This document shows positions 36,501 to 48,500 of a stretch of 64,000 bases of DNA, in pieces. The translations under genes were made by a program, and so were the position numbers. How positions within the stretch are numbered: the first letter of the stretch is position 1; each line of letters opens with the position of its first letter. Origin of the DNA: Enoplolaimus lenunculus (taxonomy: Eukaryota; Nematoda; Enoplea; Enoplida; Thoracostomopsidae); NCBI GenBank assembly GCA_030248215.1, contig JASANG010001580.1, positions 1-64,000 on the forward strand, in the 5' to 3' direction. The notes beneath the pieces were generated by a model that saw only the letters and a program-made list of their open reading frames with translations, had not been told where the DNA came from and did not search any database.

Positions 36501-37110
36501 TTCCAGAGCGGGCTCCTTGTTCACCTTAGGCTCCGGTTGTTCCCTTTCGGTTGCACCTTGGTCAAATGTCAGTTGCTCCTAATCTGGAGACCCTCCGCGG
36601 TTCCTCAACTGAACCTAATGAACGTTATGGTATGGGAATCTTATTTAATAACAATAAACATTCGTGACGCCTCGGCGAAACGCACGTTCGACCTTAGAAA
36701 ATAATACCGACAGCCTCAGTGGACCGATCAAAACGGCTCACAAGGCGTAGCACCGGCTCCGGTTTGAAAATTCACTTTAAATTATCTGTCTAAGACTGTT
36801 GAAAAATCTATATTATTGCTTTAGCATTGACAGTGTAAGCTTCATTGTGAATGTCTACAAACCTCCACAACAAATTAGCTCCAAATATAAGAGTAAACTT
36901 TTAAAAAGCACCAATGAATTTTCAAGTCTGAAAGCAGATTTCGAGCAAAAAATTCCGGTTTTTGTAAACAGAAAAACAAATTCTTTCTGCCGTGCCGACA
37001 TAGACGCTAGCATTGTAAGCACTCTAGAGACGCGGCAAAAAAAACTAATTTTTTCTGATAAGCTAAAAATTCGCTATACTTTTTTTCAGCCCTCGAAAAA
37101 ATTTTCACTA
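33553..37110. other. Intergenic, no supported gene
   Basis: An old repeat fragment is near 34280. Two stretches (35800-36120 and 36480-36790) have coding-like composition, but I recognise no family in them. No splice-supported exon. Confidence 0.35.
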
Positions 37111-37118
37111 AAAGTTGC

Positions 37119-37264
37119 GGCCAATGTAACGAACAGGGACGGAACATTATTATAAGAATATACCTAGACCTAAGCATACGCCTAAGCCTAAGGCAAGCAA
37201 AAATATACTCTAAAGCTTAAGCTTACTCTATTGCACAGAAAAACGTTCCGCCCCTGATTTTTAC
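37119..37264 (-). mobile_element. MITE family A, copy A5 with 8-bp duplication
   Basis: Reverse orientation: GGCCAATGTAACGAACAGGG at the left, AACGTTCCGCCCCTGATTTT at the right. The octamer AAAGTTGC flanks both sides exactly (37111-37118 and 37265-37272). Short at 146 bp. The last few bases of the right terminal repeat are missing although the duplication is intact. Confidence 0.88.
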
Positions 37265-37382
37265 AAAGTTGCGAGTGGTTAAAAGTAATTTTTGGAAAAA
37301 GTTCAGGGGCAACAAAGTTGAAAGCTTGTCTCATAAATAGTTTGGTAACCTTTCTGTTTAACGAGATTTGGTTCCGTAACCA

Positions 37383-37485
37383 CACTGCAAAAAACGGTGA
37401 GTCAAATTGGCTCTCTTTCAAATAGGCTATTTCGGACTACACAAACTGAGTCAAATTCGACTCCGCCAGAGTCAAATTGGACTCA
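37383..37485. mobile_element. MITE family D, partial copy D3
   Basis: CACTGCAAAAAACGGTGAG and the left-half motifs of D1 (GACTACACAAACTGAGTC); the right half is absent. Confidence 0.7.
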
Positions 37486-37875
37486 CTGATCTTTTATGTC
37501 ATATATTTCAAAAAACAACGAATTTGACACAAAATCTCAATTTTTTAACAGAAATAACGGCAGAATTGATGGTTTTTGTATTCGTTATTTTTAAACGTTT
37601 ATTTATAAAATTTGAAAAATTTGTCAAATAAAAATTTCGAGTTTTTGTGTAAATTTTTAAAAGTTACTTCAAGGACGTGGTTTTATCGCTCCCCAGGGCG
37701 TTCATTTCATTAGCCATTCGTTTGATCTTTTGTTCTGTATGCGTCGAATTGTTGGGTTCTTTTGTGACAATTCAATTTACCGAGGAGGGAACACGTTAGA
37801 TGGTAAGTTTACGTCACAGATAAGTCAGGTATCCTTTTAGAGATCCTTCGTATGAAAGAAGCGTTGTTTACCACT

Positions 37876-38030
37876 GGCTCATGTAAAGATCAGGGGCGGA
37901 ACGTTTTTCTGCGCGACTGCAATAGAGTAAGTTTAAGCTTTACACTGATTTTTTGCTTGGCTCAGGCCTAAGATTAAGTTTAGGCTTAGGAATATGCTCA
38001 TTCTTATGCTTAGGCTTAGGCTTCAGCTTA
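37876..38030 (+). mobile_element. MITE family A, copy A6, right end lost
   Basis: GGCTCATGTAAAGATCAGGGG, CAATAGAGTAAGTTTAAGC and CTTAGG repeats, but instead of the right terminal repeat it runs into the C/A tract at 38031. Confidence 0.8.
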
Positions 38031-38115
38031 CACAAACCCCCCACCCAACAAAAAAAAACAAAACACAAAAACCCCCCAACCACCCAAAAAAAAAAAACAA
38101 AACCCCCCCAACCTA
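38031..38115. repeat. C/A homopolymer-rich tract
   Basis: Alternating runs of C and A (ACCCCCCACCCAAC, long A runs, CCCCCCAA). Sits exactly at the broken end of copy A6. Confidence 0.85.
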
Positions 38116-38814
38116 TCGCGAATTGCCAGGCAAATTCTGTAATTAATATTTTTATTCAGGTCAAATTTAACTTCTAGGAAACGTAGTAGAAAATAAGTGT
38201 TTAGATTATAATAAAAAATTAGTTTTGATGGAAATTTTTGTAATTTTCTAGCTGTATAAATCACTTCCGTAGTTTAGCGAGCAAAGGACTCAACGCTGGA
38301 AAAGTTTTTTGACCCTGTAGAATAGTTTGGCTTGCTGTGGTAAAGCATGCTCATTTTTCGAGTGACGTCGTCACAGTTATCTGCTCCTACCGTGCACTTC
38401 CTGGTTTCAGGGTTGCGCTAAATTTATTCGGCTCTTTCGTCAGTAATTGTCAGCGGAGGCAAAACTATTTTAGAGGGACAACAAAAGTTTTCCTACCGTA
38501 GAACTTGTGGTGTGGTCCGAGAAATTTTAGGCCAAAGAGGTGAATATGCAAGCAGTGAATGCAGGGCTTTCCATCAGACCTCTATCGTTACTGCTTACCA
38601 GAAATAGCTAAGAACCCGAGTGAAGCGTGTACAACATTCCGTTGTGATTCAGATTGGCTTCAGTTAAAATTACCTACTGCTTTAAATAAGTATTTTGTTT
38701 TAAATTGAATACGATTATTTTGCAGTTTCAATTCAAACCGAAAATCGCTATTGTTTGCGTAGAACAACTGAGTTTTCTTTTTCGAATTCACAAAGCAGAA
38801 AAGAAAATTTAGAA

Positions 38815-38872
38815 TATATACATATATATAAATAAATATATACATATACATATATATCTATATATATATGTT
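38815..38872. repeat. TA/CA simple repeat
   Basis: Dense ATATACATATATAT words. Confidence 0.85.
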
Positions 38873-39146
38873 CATTGTTTCAATTGCTAACTAGGGAAAC
38901 GGAGACAATGAATTGTGATATGGCCGGCATCTGTTTAGTAATCTTTTTTGTATTAATATCGAACGTGGGCACTCGTAGCTTTAGACAATTTTTTTGTCAG
39001 ATTTTTCTGACAACTGTAGTATTCAGTTTACACGAAACTCTATTATATCTGGATTTGAACTGAAGCGGTGTAGTTTTGGCTAAAACAGAGATTGGGCATG
39101 TCAATTACATATCAAACTAAGACCGCAAGTGCATTTCTACATAACG

Positions 39147-39345
39147 GTAGTGACCAGGATAAGAATGGTACGGGCACTAAGATGGATCTCCATTTTGGGT
39201 TCCTTGTGAGTAGATTCCGTAAGTTCAAATTAGAGTTCATAAAAGATACTAAAGCAAAAGAATGGCCTGAATAAATAACCGTTCGTCACCGAATTCAAAA
39301 TAAATATTAGTCTCCCCCTCTCTTATTCGGGTCACTACAATACTC
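39147..39345. mobile_element. MITE family G, copy 1
   Basis: GTAGTGACCAGGATAAGAA at the left and CTCTTATTCGGGTCACTAC at the right are inverted relatives. A related segment lies at 63800-63910. It ends about 140 bp upstream of the RhoGEF start codon. Confidence 0.6.
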
Positions 39346-39451
39346 GAACTCATTTTTGTACTAAATAAGTTTTTTTATGAAATTAATTACTTAGCTACAT
39401 ATTACTATAATAGCATGATTTTCCCGCCAATTTACTAAACAAAAAGCGCGC

Positions 39452-39462
39452 GTTTATATATC
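39452..39462 (+). promoter_or_regulatory. TATA-like core promoter of the RhoGEF gene
   Basis: TTTATATATCC set between GCGCGCG and GCGC, only about 25 bp upstream of the first ATG (39482). A start site at the usual spacing would leave almost no leader, so either the leader is extremely short or this is not the main promoter. Confidence 0.35.
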
Positions 39463-39481
39463 CGCGCATTAACGCAAAACA

Positions 39482-39577
39482 ATGACGTGCGGTGAAGCTT
39501 CGTTCGCCGATTACGAAATGATGGAGTATTTTTCAAATTATATGCTCGACCGGTTGCCTTATCTTGACGCTACACAG
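39482..39577 (+). CDS. RhoGEF exon 1 (proposed start)
   Basis: 32 codons from ATG, MTCGEASFADYEMMEYFSN at the start, ending CAG|GTAAGA, a strong donor in phase 0. The phase fits exon 2, whose frame is open from its acceptor. Not recognisable by homology; assigned by ATG, donor, phase and the upstream TATA. Separated from exon 2 by a 6.2 kb intron. Confidence 0.55.
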
Positions 39578-42500
39578 GTAAGAAGAAGCCTGATTGCATC
39601 GTTCGTTCATTGCCAAAAACACTGACATATCACTTCGAATATGACACATTTTGACATGCTATAATACCGACCAGGCGTGTAGCCAGCATTTCATTTCGTC
39701 TGAGTTTATAACCTCAAGTATGATTTTTACTAGCGACCGACCGATAGTTAGTGAGAAATTATTTTAGCCCTTTATGGCAGCAGAAAATAGTATTTTAAAG
39801 CATGTTTGCTGTGTTTGCATTTATTTCCAAAAATTTCAAAGGAAATATGTTTCTTGTATGTATCCCTTGGTAAACGTCTCCGATGTCGAGTTATGTATTT
39901 TTTATGTGGTAAAACTGTCAAGTATTAAATGACTTAAACCAGGACCAGTAATTCGTTCAAAAATAAGGTTGAAGTGCTGATTGAAGGCTGTTTCAAAACA
40001 GACTCAATGCCAAATGGATATTTGATGCTTTTTCATTAAACTCGACAGTAGATTGGTTATATGTTCCAACTTGGTATATATACCATATATACATATATAT
40101 ACATATATAATATATTATATTTACATATATTACACACAGGGCTGGACAAACACTAGATATCGGCCGTAGAATTTTAATATTACAATGCCTACATTACTGT
40201 CATTTAGAAAAATAATCAAAATTTTTTCGTTTTATTGGATGTCCCATCTTTTAACCAGCCGACCCGTATTTACCCGTAGGGCAACAAGACGGTCGTTCCA
40301 GCATTGAGTCAATAAAGTTCCGCTAGAGCCGGCATACCGTTGTAACAAAACGATACTAGGCTAACAAGCACAAAGCTGAGATGCCTAAGTGTTTAAAGTT
40401 ATCGAAAATTGAAGCGTTGTATTTGCGCCAGGTCTGGATAAAACGAGTAACTTTGGTCAAAAAATACTTGAAAGCTATGTTTAGGCGAAGATTTTGTCAT
40501 AAACTGTCAGTCTGTCACGTATATTTCAGTAGTAAAACAAAATCTGTTTGATGATTGAAAATTTTGAACAATTTCGACCTATAAATCCAAAGTTTTTCGT
40601 AAACGGTTAGCTTTTGTTTTTCACTGCACTTTGCTTGTTAGCCGTACTGTTTTACGAAAGAAACTTTGTTCGCAGTTGAATTTTTGACACCCAGCGGAGA
40701 AAACATTACTTCGTCCTGCAGCAGGATAATCCCAGTGAATTTTGCCAAATCCTGGTGTTTGTTTTAAAATACTTGGAAAAGGGTCATGGAATATATCACC
40801 CCCAAAATTTCTAAAATGGCTCAAAAAACGCAATTTGTCTGTTCGTTTCGTGCGTTCACAAAATAATTTAGGCGACGATATTTGTTCTCAAAATGTAATC
40901 CTGGTTAATATTTATGGATAACATTTATAAATTTTCAATTATGTGCTCGGTAACTCTGTTCCTAATCCGCACGTCGTGGGTTCGAATTCCAGCGCATCCG
41001 CAATAAAATATTCGTAAACGACTTTGTATTTTACTGCTTAACTTAGAACAACCCTTATAAAAATGCCAGATCCTGATGTGTTATAAAATTAAACATTAGA
41101 ATAGGTATATATAAATATATATAAATATATATATTTACATATTTATATAATTTATATATAATCATATATATTTATATAAATGAATATAGATGACAATATA
41201 TATACATATATATATTTCTATTTATATATGTATATTTGAATACAACTAAGAGTTCAATGTGTGACACACTTTTTTTATTTTGAACTATTGATTTCATGAA
41301 GGACGGCAGGAGAGGGGAGCCCAGGCAGGGAGAGTATAAACTTTTATGAAATTTTTTTCCGAGGCGACTACGTTAGTTTTTACTCTGAGCGCATGATGAA
41401 TATTGCAAATTGTCATTCCCGTATTTTCAGTGAGTTCTGCTGCGCGTTTTTAATATTAAACTATATTCAATCGTCAGCGCATAGCATTGTCAGCGTAGCA
41501 GGTATATGGTTTTATATTTTCGAATAGGTTTCGGGTTTGAAGTATGCTAAATTGAGTGCTCCGAATAGGTGTAACCAACCGTAGATGGATCGAGCAAAAC
41601 TTTAACAACACCTGAAACGATTCTGGCTTTGCCCGTTAATTTTCAGAGGTTGTTTTGTGCTCACCAGTAACTCATACAAGGGTGTGGTGGACAAGTGTGT
41701 GGCTAAGCGATTTGGCGATTTCTTGGTGCAAAATAAGAGTAAAACCTTATGGCTCGCTGCTTGTTCGGCTTAGTATGACCAACGGGAAATATCAAACCTT
41801 TTAACCCGTACTACTCGGTAAAAACACTCTACTTAAAATACTTTAGTTATATTTTACTGTACTAAATATTGAGTAAATCTTTGCTTAAATAATTAATGTA
41901 AATAAGTAATACTACTGCTGTCATTTCCTGATTAAGTAAATGTAAAGCTAAGAATTTGGTAATTGCTTAAAATTAAGTAAAACTTTGCCAAGAACCATAG
42001 TAAGTAAAACCGACACTTAATTTGGCAACAGTTTTCCTTGATTTTAAGTATATTTTTAGTGAGTACAGTGTACTATGAGCAACTAATTACAAACTATGCA
42101 GTCGACGTGCATTAACTCTTTTGGATTTGCCCCGAACGTACGGGCCCGTCGCCAGAGGACGCCTAGTAGGGCTCAGCATCCCTGGAAGAATTTTGTTTCA
42201 CTAGAACGTTTTCAACATTACTTGTAAGTATATCAAAAACCCTTGTATGCCCCTCTTGAAACATTTTTAGCTCCCCTTCCTAACATATTGAGCTGGCTAC
42301 GGGCTTGCCAAAGTACAGGGTCTGAATTGCGTATTCCGTGTTCTGTGGGACTTCAACCTTAATCACCCTTCACGCATGTTTAAAATTCAAGACTCAAATA
42401 TATAATATAAATGAATAAACATTAAGTAAGAATAAGATTATATTTTTTCTAGAAAAAAAGTTGACATTTACTCCGCAAAGGTAACGCCAGTGTCTTAACA

Positions 42501-45500
42501 TTAATCTTTGTCAAAATACCAAACACCGAGGAAACGAACAAGAGGCAAGTAACCGGATCATAGGTTCACGAGGGAAAACCTTTTTCGCGATCAAGTGTAG
42601 CGTCCACGAAAAATTTACCCATTACCATTTTAAGCATACTTTTCCGTCTCACGACAAGTCTACACAACAGTATCTCCCCCGTATCCATCCGTTTGGCTAC
42701 ACTCCTACACATTTGTGACCACCCGTATCCCAACTGTCGGCTCTGTAATGTTCGAAACAAATCTGCCTTTACAGAAAAATCGAGCGGACGAAATTTGTCA
42801 CTAAATTGGTGATGGCAATATCTTTTTTTGAGGAAACGAAACTTCATTTTTAATTTGTGAAAAACTTATATTTTAGTAATGAATAAATATTTTCGCTCGC
42901 GCGCGCGCAGTTCGCCGATTGTTCGCTTGTTGATCGCGAGCACACGCGCTGAGATTAAATGCGGATGCAAAAGTTTTTCGGTATATTTGCTGTGAAGACT
43001 TATTGTTTCGATTCCTGTTGCATAATTTTGTCATATTTTGCACCTGGTAGTTTTTTTAGTCTGTCGTTTTTATAAATCGTTGAAATGATTGTTTTTTGTT
43101 TATTTTGTTAATATTTTTTTCGGCGAAAAAGACTATCTCACCACACCGTTTACAACACAGAATCTATTTTCGATTTGATATGACAAACAAGATAAACAAT
43201 GCGAGTTTTTGTCAAACTTTCTCTAGTTCAAATCCGCAGACTAAACTGCAGTTTATTACAGTTTGCAAGTTGCGAAATATTGCATCGACTTTGAATCGCT
43301 TCTTCGTGTTCCATTGTTTTTAATTTTTTTTGTATTAATAAATATATTCCCTGCTCGGTGGCTTTATCCGCGAAAATCAAATTGTACTGTCTTTTGTTTG
43401 ATACCCGTGACTCAAGGGAGACAAGTGGGATCATGAGAACAGTTACAGTTCAAAGTTCTATCTGCAGATCTGCCAGAGTCATGCTCAAACCAGAGGCGTG
43501 TATACAAGTGGTATACATGCGATAAAATATTTTGCCGAAATTACTTGAGTCATTTAAAAAATAAGTCGCGTTTATCGGTTTAAGACACCAAATCTTTAAC
43601 TTTCCTGGTTCGGTTCAATAATACATTGTAATGCTGCACTACACTTTCTCCGAATACTTAAAGCTAGTGCCTAGGCAAAGGTTTAGGTGTATGCAAGCTT
43701 TATATTCTAAACCATTAACCAGAGCCCAAGCCTAAGCTTAAATGTGCGGACAAGTGAACAAGAGTGATATTTAAGCAGCAATCACATTTTGTGTTGCATA
43801 CATTACTAAAGATTTAGTCTCGTAACCAGGTCACTTTGCTAGCGGCGAAACAATTTTTCATTAGTAGCATACAAGGGTTTTCGATAAGTTACAAGCAGCG
43901 TTGAAAATTTTCTCAGAGGGGATCCCAAAACACTTCCAATGTGAAAGGCTGAGCCCCTTTGACCCCCAGTCGGGCTATTGAGTCAAAATTTCATTGCAGT
44001 CTAAACATACTTCATGTTTCAGTTGTTTTTTTTAAATTTCAACTTTCGCTCAAAATGTTTGAGGTTAAAGTAGTATAATATGCTTGCAAATTTTTGAACT
44101 GAGTTCAAGGTTTTATTAAAATATGCGATTAGTCTGTGAAAATAAATATTTAGCTCTGTTTCAAGAGAGCTGCCATAGCCGCTGACAGGAGTGTTCGCAA
44201 GGGGGTTGGGCCGCAGGCGGATCCAAATCTTTCTGATGGGGGGTGGACTGGCAAATGTTATGAAACACAAACATTGTAAGGTAGGGGACCATATCGTTTT
44301 ATCACCAAAAAATTTGTTCACTGTTGGCGTACTACCCCCCTGCCCCCGTTTCCTCTGGATCCACGAGTGGGCAGGGATGAAGCCACCCCGTCTGGTTGAC
44401 TCTGAGCAATTTGTATATATCAAGGAATATCGAGTAAACAGTTGAACATCATCTTTGAGAATGTTTTGTATAATTCAGTTCAATCACACCGGTGCTGCAG
44501 GATCCCACTTGCAGACTCCTGCTCAGTATTCTGATGCGCCTGCAATATCAACGTAATCGTCACGGGTTTTTCGCAGAAATTTCCCGTTTTATCGTCCGAT
44601 TTGACAATATTTGGATGCATTTTAAGGCTAAACACCACCGTTTGAGTGAAGCTGTTTTTTGTTACATTTATATACATTGTATAAGATCGGGTTTAGGTCC
44701 GCTGCTAAAACGATGTGGCCCTGGGGGTTATTAGCGTTAGTCCTCTTGAACCATTTTGTTCTCCCCTCAGAAAAGTTTTTTACCCCATTTGTAAGCTTGG
44801 TCCATGTTACTATAAGGGGCGTCCAGGTTTCTGCTGGGTCTATACAAGAGTACGTTTAGATTCTAGATTAAATTTTTTGCTAAAGCTTAGGCTTAGGCTT
44901 AGGAACACATTTTTGCAACGCTTAGGCTTAGGCTAGAAATACGCTTAATCTACTGTTACGCCCCTTAAAGTAACATTGGCCGTAAGTTTTATAGAAAACA
45001 GCACCAGCATACCCTCCCTAAATTTTTTGGCTCCTAATTTGTTGAACTGGCTACGATATTTGCCACGATTACTGTTTGTTGGGGCTAAATTTAAGATGAC
45101 CCTAGTTATAAAGTACAGTAATATAAACCGGTTGATCAGCGTGAACAATATAAATTACGAATCTAATTTTTTCGAGTTATTACAGCTACGGCGGTTTGAA
45201 AATAAAATAGATTTTCAAACAAGCGAACTGTTCAAAATTATTTTCTCGTCTAAAATAACACAAAACTGAATGAATTTTACTCGATCATTGCTGTAAAAGA
45301 GCATAGGCGTAGACATGAGGCGTAAGATATAAGCATTTGTTGTTCGCAATGCAGTGTTTGCTTTTACTGTCAAATATAAATTAAGCAAATCTGATGGGTA
45401 GCGACGGATCAAAGAAAGGTGGGGCATCGCTAATGGCCGTAGCGTGAAATTTGTTTTGGTAGCCGTATCGGCAATTTTTTTCATTGCCACCCTTCATAAT

Positions 45501-48500
45501 ACTGAAATGTGGGTGGGGGAATTTTTAGTTTATTTTTTGTTCTGTGTAAACGCATTATACTTGCATGGAATAAAACTTTTAACAATTGAAAAAACATTTC
45601 AGAAAGTTCTAAAATAGAACGGTTTTCTTTGTAAAATTGGGCAGTAGGGGCAGTTCTTTTTGCCATCTCAGATGACACCGCTAAATGTGGTATTTGTCAA
45701 ATTTTTCATTTATAACTAAAATCACTACTTATGTGGCTCAAAATAATGATTTATTGTTTATTAAATTTTAGCTCAATCTTCCGCTTCGCTTAATGAAAAA
45801 TCCATCAACAGCAAGTAGTAGCAGCAGTAGTGGCAGTTGCAATCGCCGATCTGCTGATCGCCAAGGCACCAACAGTGCCGTTAACTCCGAAACGCAGTCA
45901 GGTCTGCAAACTACAAACCGGCCGGATTCAATATTATACGACGATGACGACGATTTAAGTTTTTTAGACTCTGATCCACTCAATGACCCTGAATACGCGA
46001 ACCTTTCAAACGCCCTATCGTTTTCTGGTCGGATGCGTCGTTGTGTCTCACAACCCCTCCATGTCAGCCAATCACTCACCGTGACCCCCCTTGTCGAAAC
46101 TTCTGAGGGTATCAGTGAAGCAATCAGCACTTGTGTCGGCTCCATTATTCCTTCAGACCACCAACACGCGCATCACGATAGCTCGAGCAGTGGTGCGAGC
46201 TCTGATTGCAGTTGCACGCAGTCGTTTGCACGCAACTGCATTCATGACAACTGTAATAACATGGCAACTGCAACTTGCGCCAACTGCGACTGTAGTAGTG
46301 CAAATTGCAGTAGCAAAACTTGCAGTCGAACTGCATTGCTCAAAGCGGAACTGTGCAGTAAGCACGTCAGTTGCAATGGTACAGCGAATACGGATGACGG
46401 GATATTTATTGATGATGATGACGATGATGATCATATAAGTAATAATAATAATAATAATAATAGTAATAATAATAACAAAAATAATAATAGTAATAATACT
46501 AACGATAAGAATCTTTCTTCACAAGCCAAGATATCAAATGCTATGAACGCTCATTGCCGAATAACTCGGTACACAAAAAATGGTTCGAGTGGCGGGGTTA
46601 GGGCATCTGGGAGGTGCCTAGCGGTACATGACGGACGGCTACGGCCGGTTAGTTCTGCAGCTTTAGCGGCGGTTGGACATACTCGGGACCAACCGGGCTA
46701 TTTGAGGGACTCTACTGCCACTGGTGACAAAAATCGCTTGGTAGGAACAAACGGCATAGTTCAGCGTGACTCGAGGAGTTCAACGTGCTCAACTGGAAGC
46801 AGCCTGACTTCTCAGTCGAGTTATGCGTCTGATGTAAGTTTGGCGTAAAATTTTTGATGATAGCATCCTTAGAAATTAGCCGTCTTGGACTAAGATACAG
46901 AATCTGGACTCCATAGGGATGATTAAATCAGAGCGAGCTGAGATCAACAGTACCAGTTTTATGTTTTATAGCTACATAGCCAAAAGTTCAAAAGTTATGG
47001 ACCATGGAAACTGCGAACACGCGCAAATTTAAAGAGAAAGTGTCTATCACTGACATATTTGCAACATCTTAGGTTTACCAGGTTTATTCGTTAAACAAAT
47101 TTGGTTGGCGATTGTCCATATTCAATATAATAATAAGTTAAATTTCAAAGAGCCATAACTTTTGCACCAGAGAACCTGCAGCTATAAAAAAGTATCGCCA
47201 AACTCAGTGCGTTGAGATCTATAAAACAAGCTACTTTTCATTACATTTATAGAGTTTCACATTGCGCGCCCCAAGCCAGTGTTGGACAATATCGTACACC
47301 CTGTCTCGTATCGGGTCGACTGTAAGCAACATTTGAATCAAACAAGAAATGAGAATTTACTCATAAGCCCACAGCTCTTATAGTCAAGCAGTGATAGTGA
47401 ACGACTCCAAACTAAGAGTCCGAGTTCAACTTTAGCTTGAAATTACGGCCCATATTCTCAAATGCGTTTAGCACCTATCATCAATTAGCGAGTGGTTTTC
47501 AAACTAACGAACATCGGCAGTTGCAGATCTCAAACAAAATTGGTAAAGAAGTAGGGCAAATCAAACGCGAACAATGTGCTGAATTTCGTACCTCACCATA
47601 CGCTGGTTTCAAAGTTACAGGACTGATCACCAACTGATGATAGGTGCTACTCACATTTGAGAATACGGGCTTAGATCTAACACAGAACTGAAAACATTTA
47701 CGTGGAAAATGATTTCTTGTATATCGCCAATAAGTGGTAGATTATTGGACGATATCATTAACACTGTTGCTACCTTTGGCTCTGTCCGAAATAGCACCAG
47801 TGTGATGTATGGCAGCGAATATGCCACAAAGTTTACCTCGCTGAATTTTACTTTCCGTAGCTTTTTCTAAAATTTTAAAGCTGATTTCGACAGTTAAAAC
47901 TCGACTAAAGCAATTAAGCTTACACTGGATGTTGAAATACTGTTTCAGAGTCATACTGACACTAGCCAGCGGTCATCGCGGCCAACCTCAACGGCGTCTC
48001 CGCGAATATTGGCCGCTGCAATTTGGGACCATGTCAGCATGCAGCCTGAAGATTTGCCATTTCGACAAGGTGACGTCATCGATTTAGTTGAATGGTCACC
48101 ACGATCGGAAGTATGGTATGGTCAACGCAATGGGCAGTACGGATGGTTCCCGAGCGCTTATGTTAAGGTTAATGATGTGTTTGGCGCGATCGCAAGGGTT
48201 ACACTAAATACATTTAGTTGTGAGGTATACTGCGGCTTGTTGTCACCGCTCAACATTAAGTTCTAAATGAACCTACACTATTTGACTGTTTTAATACCGC
48301 CTGGCACCCGTACCACAACCATTCGTGAGTTACCGCATAGTATCGCATAACAATCTGCAAACAAGAACTTTCCAGTTGCGGCTCCGGCCGACGCCAAACG
48401 AGAAGAACAGATACCATAACCTTTTTATTCTTGTGAAAATTTTTTTGGAAGCTGAGACTGTTGAAAATGGCTAAAAACAACTTATACTGCAAGAAATACA

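Larger units (their letters stand above)
39578..45771 (+). other. RhoGEF intron 1, repeat-filled
   Basis: 6.2 kb. Contains TA-rich tracts (40070-40135, 41095-41245), a SINE piece (40935-41095), a TIR element (41808-42074), two family E copies (42141 and 43817), family B copy B2 (44799) and a CG-rich island-like patch (42890-42960). Confidence 0.6.

Noticed and set aside
35752-36790. Coding-like frames, possible decayed gene
   Set aside because: Composition is protein-like in places but no family, domain or splice structure was recognised, so no product is claimed.
46091-46438. 115-codon plus-strand and 93-codon minus-strand frames
   Set aside because: Shadow frames of RhoGEF exon 2 caused by its repetitive Ser/Cys codons.
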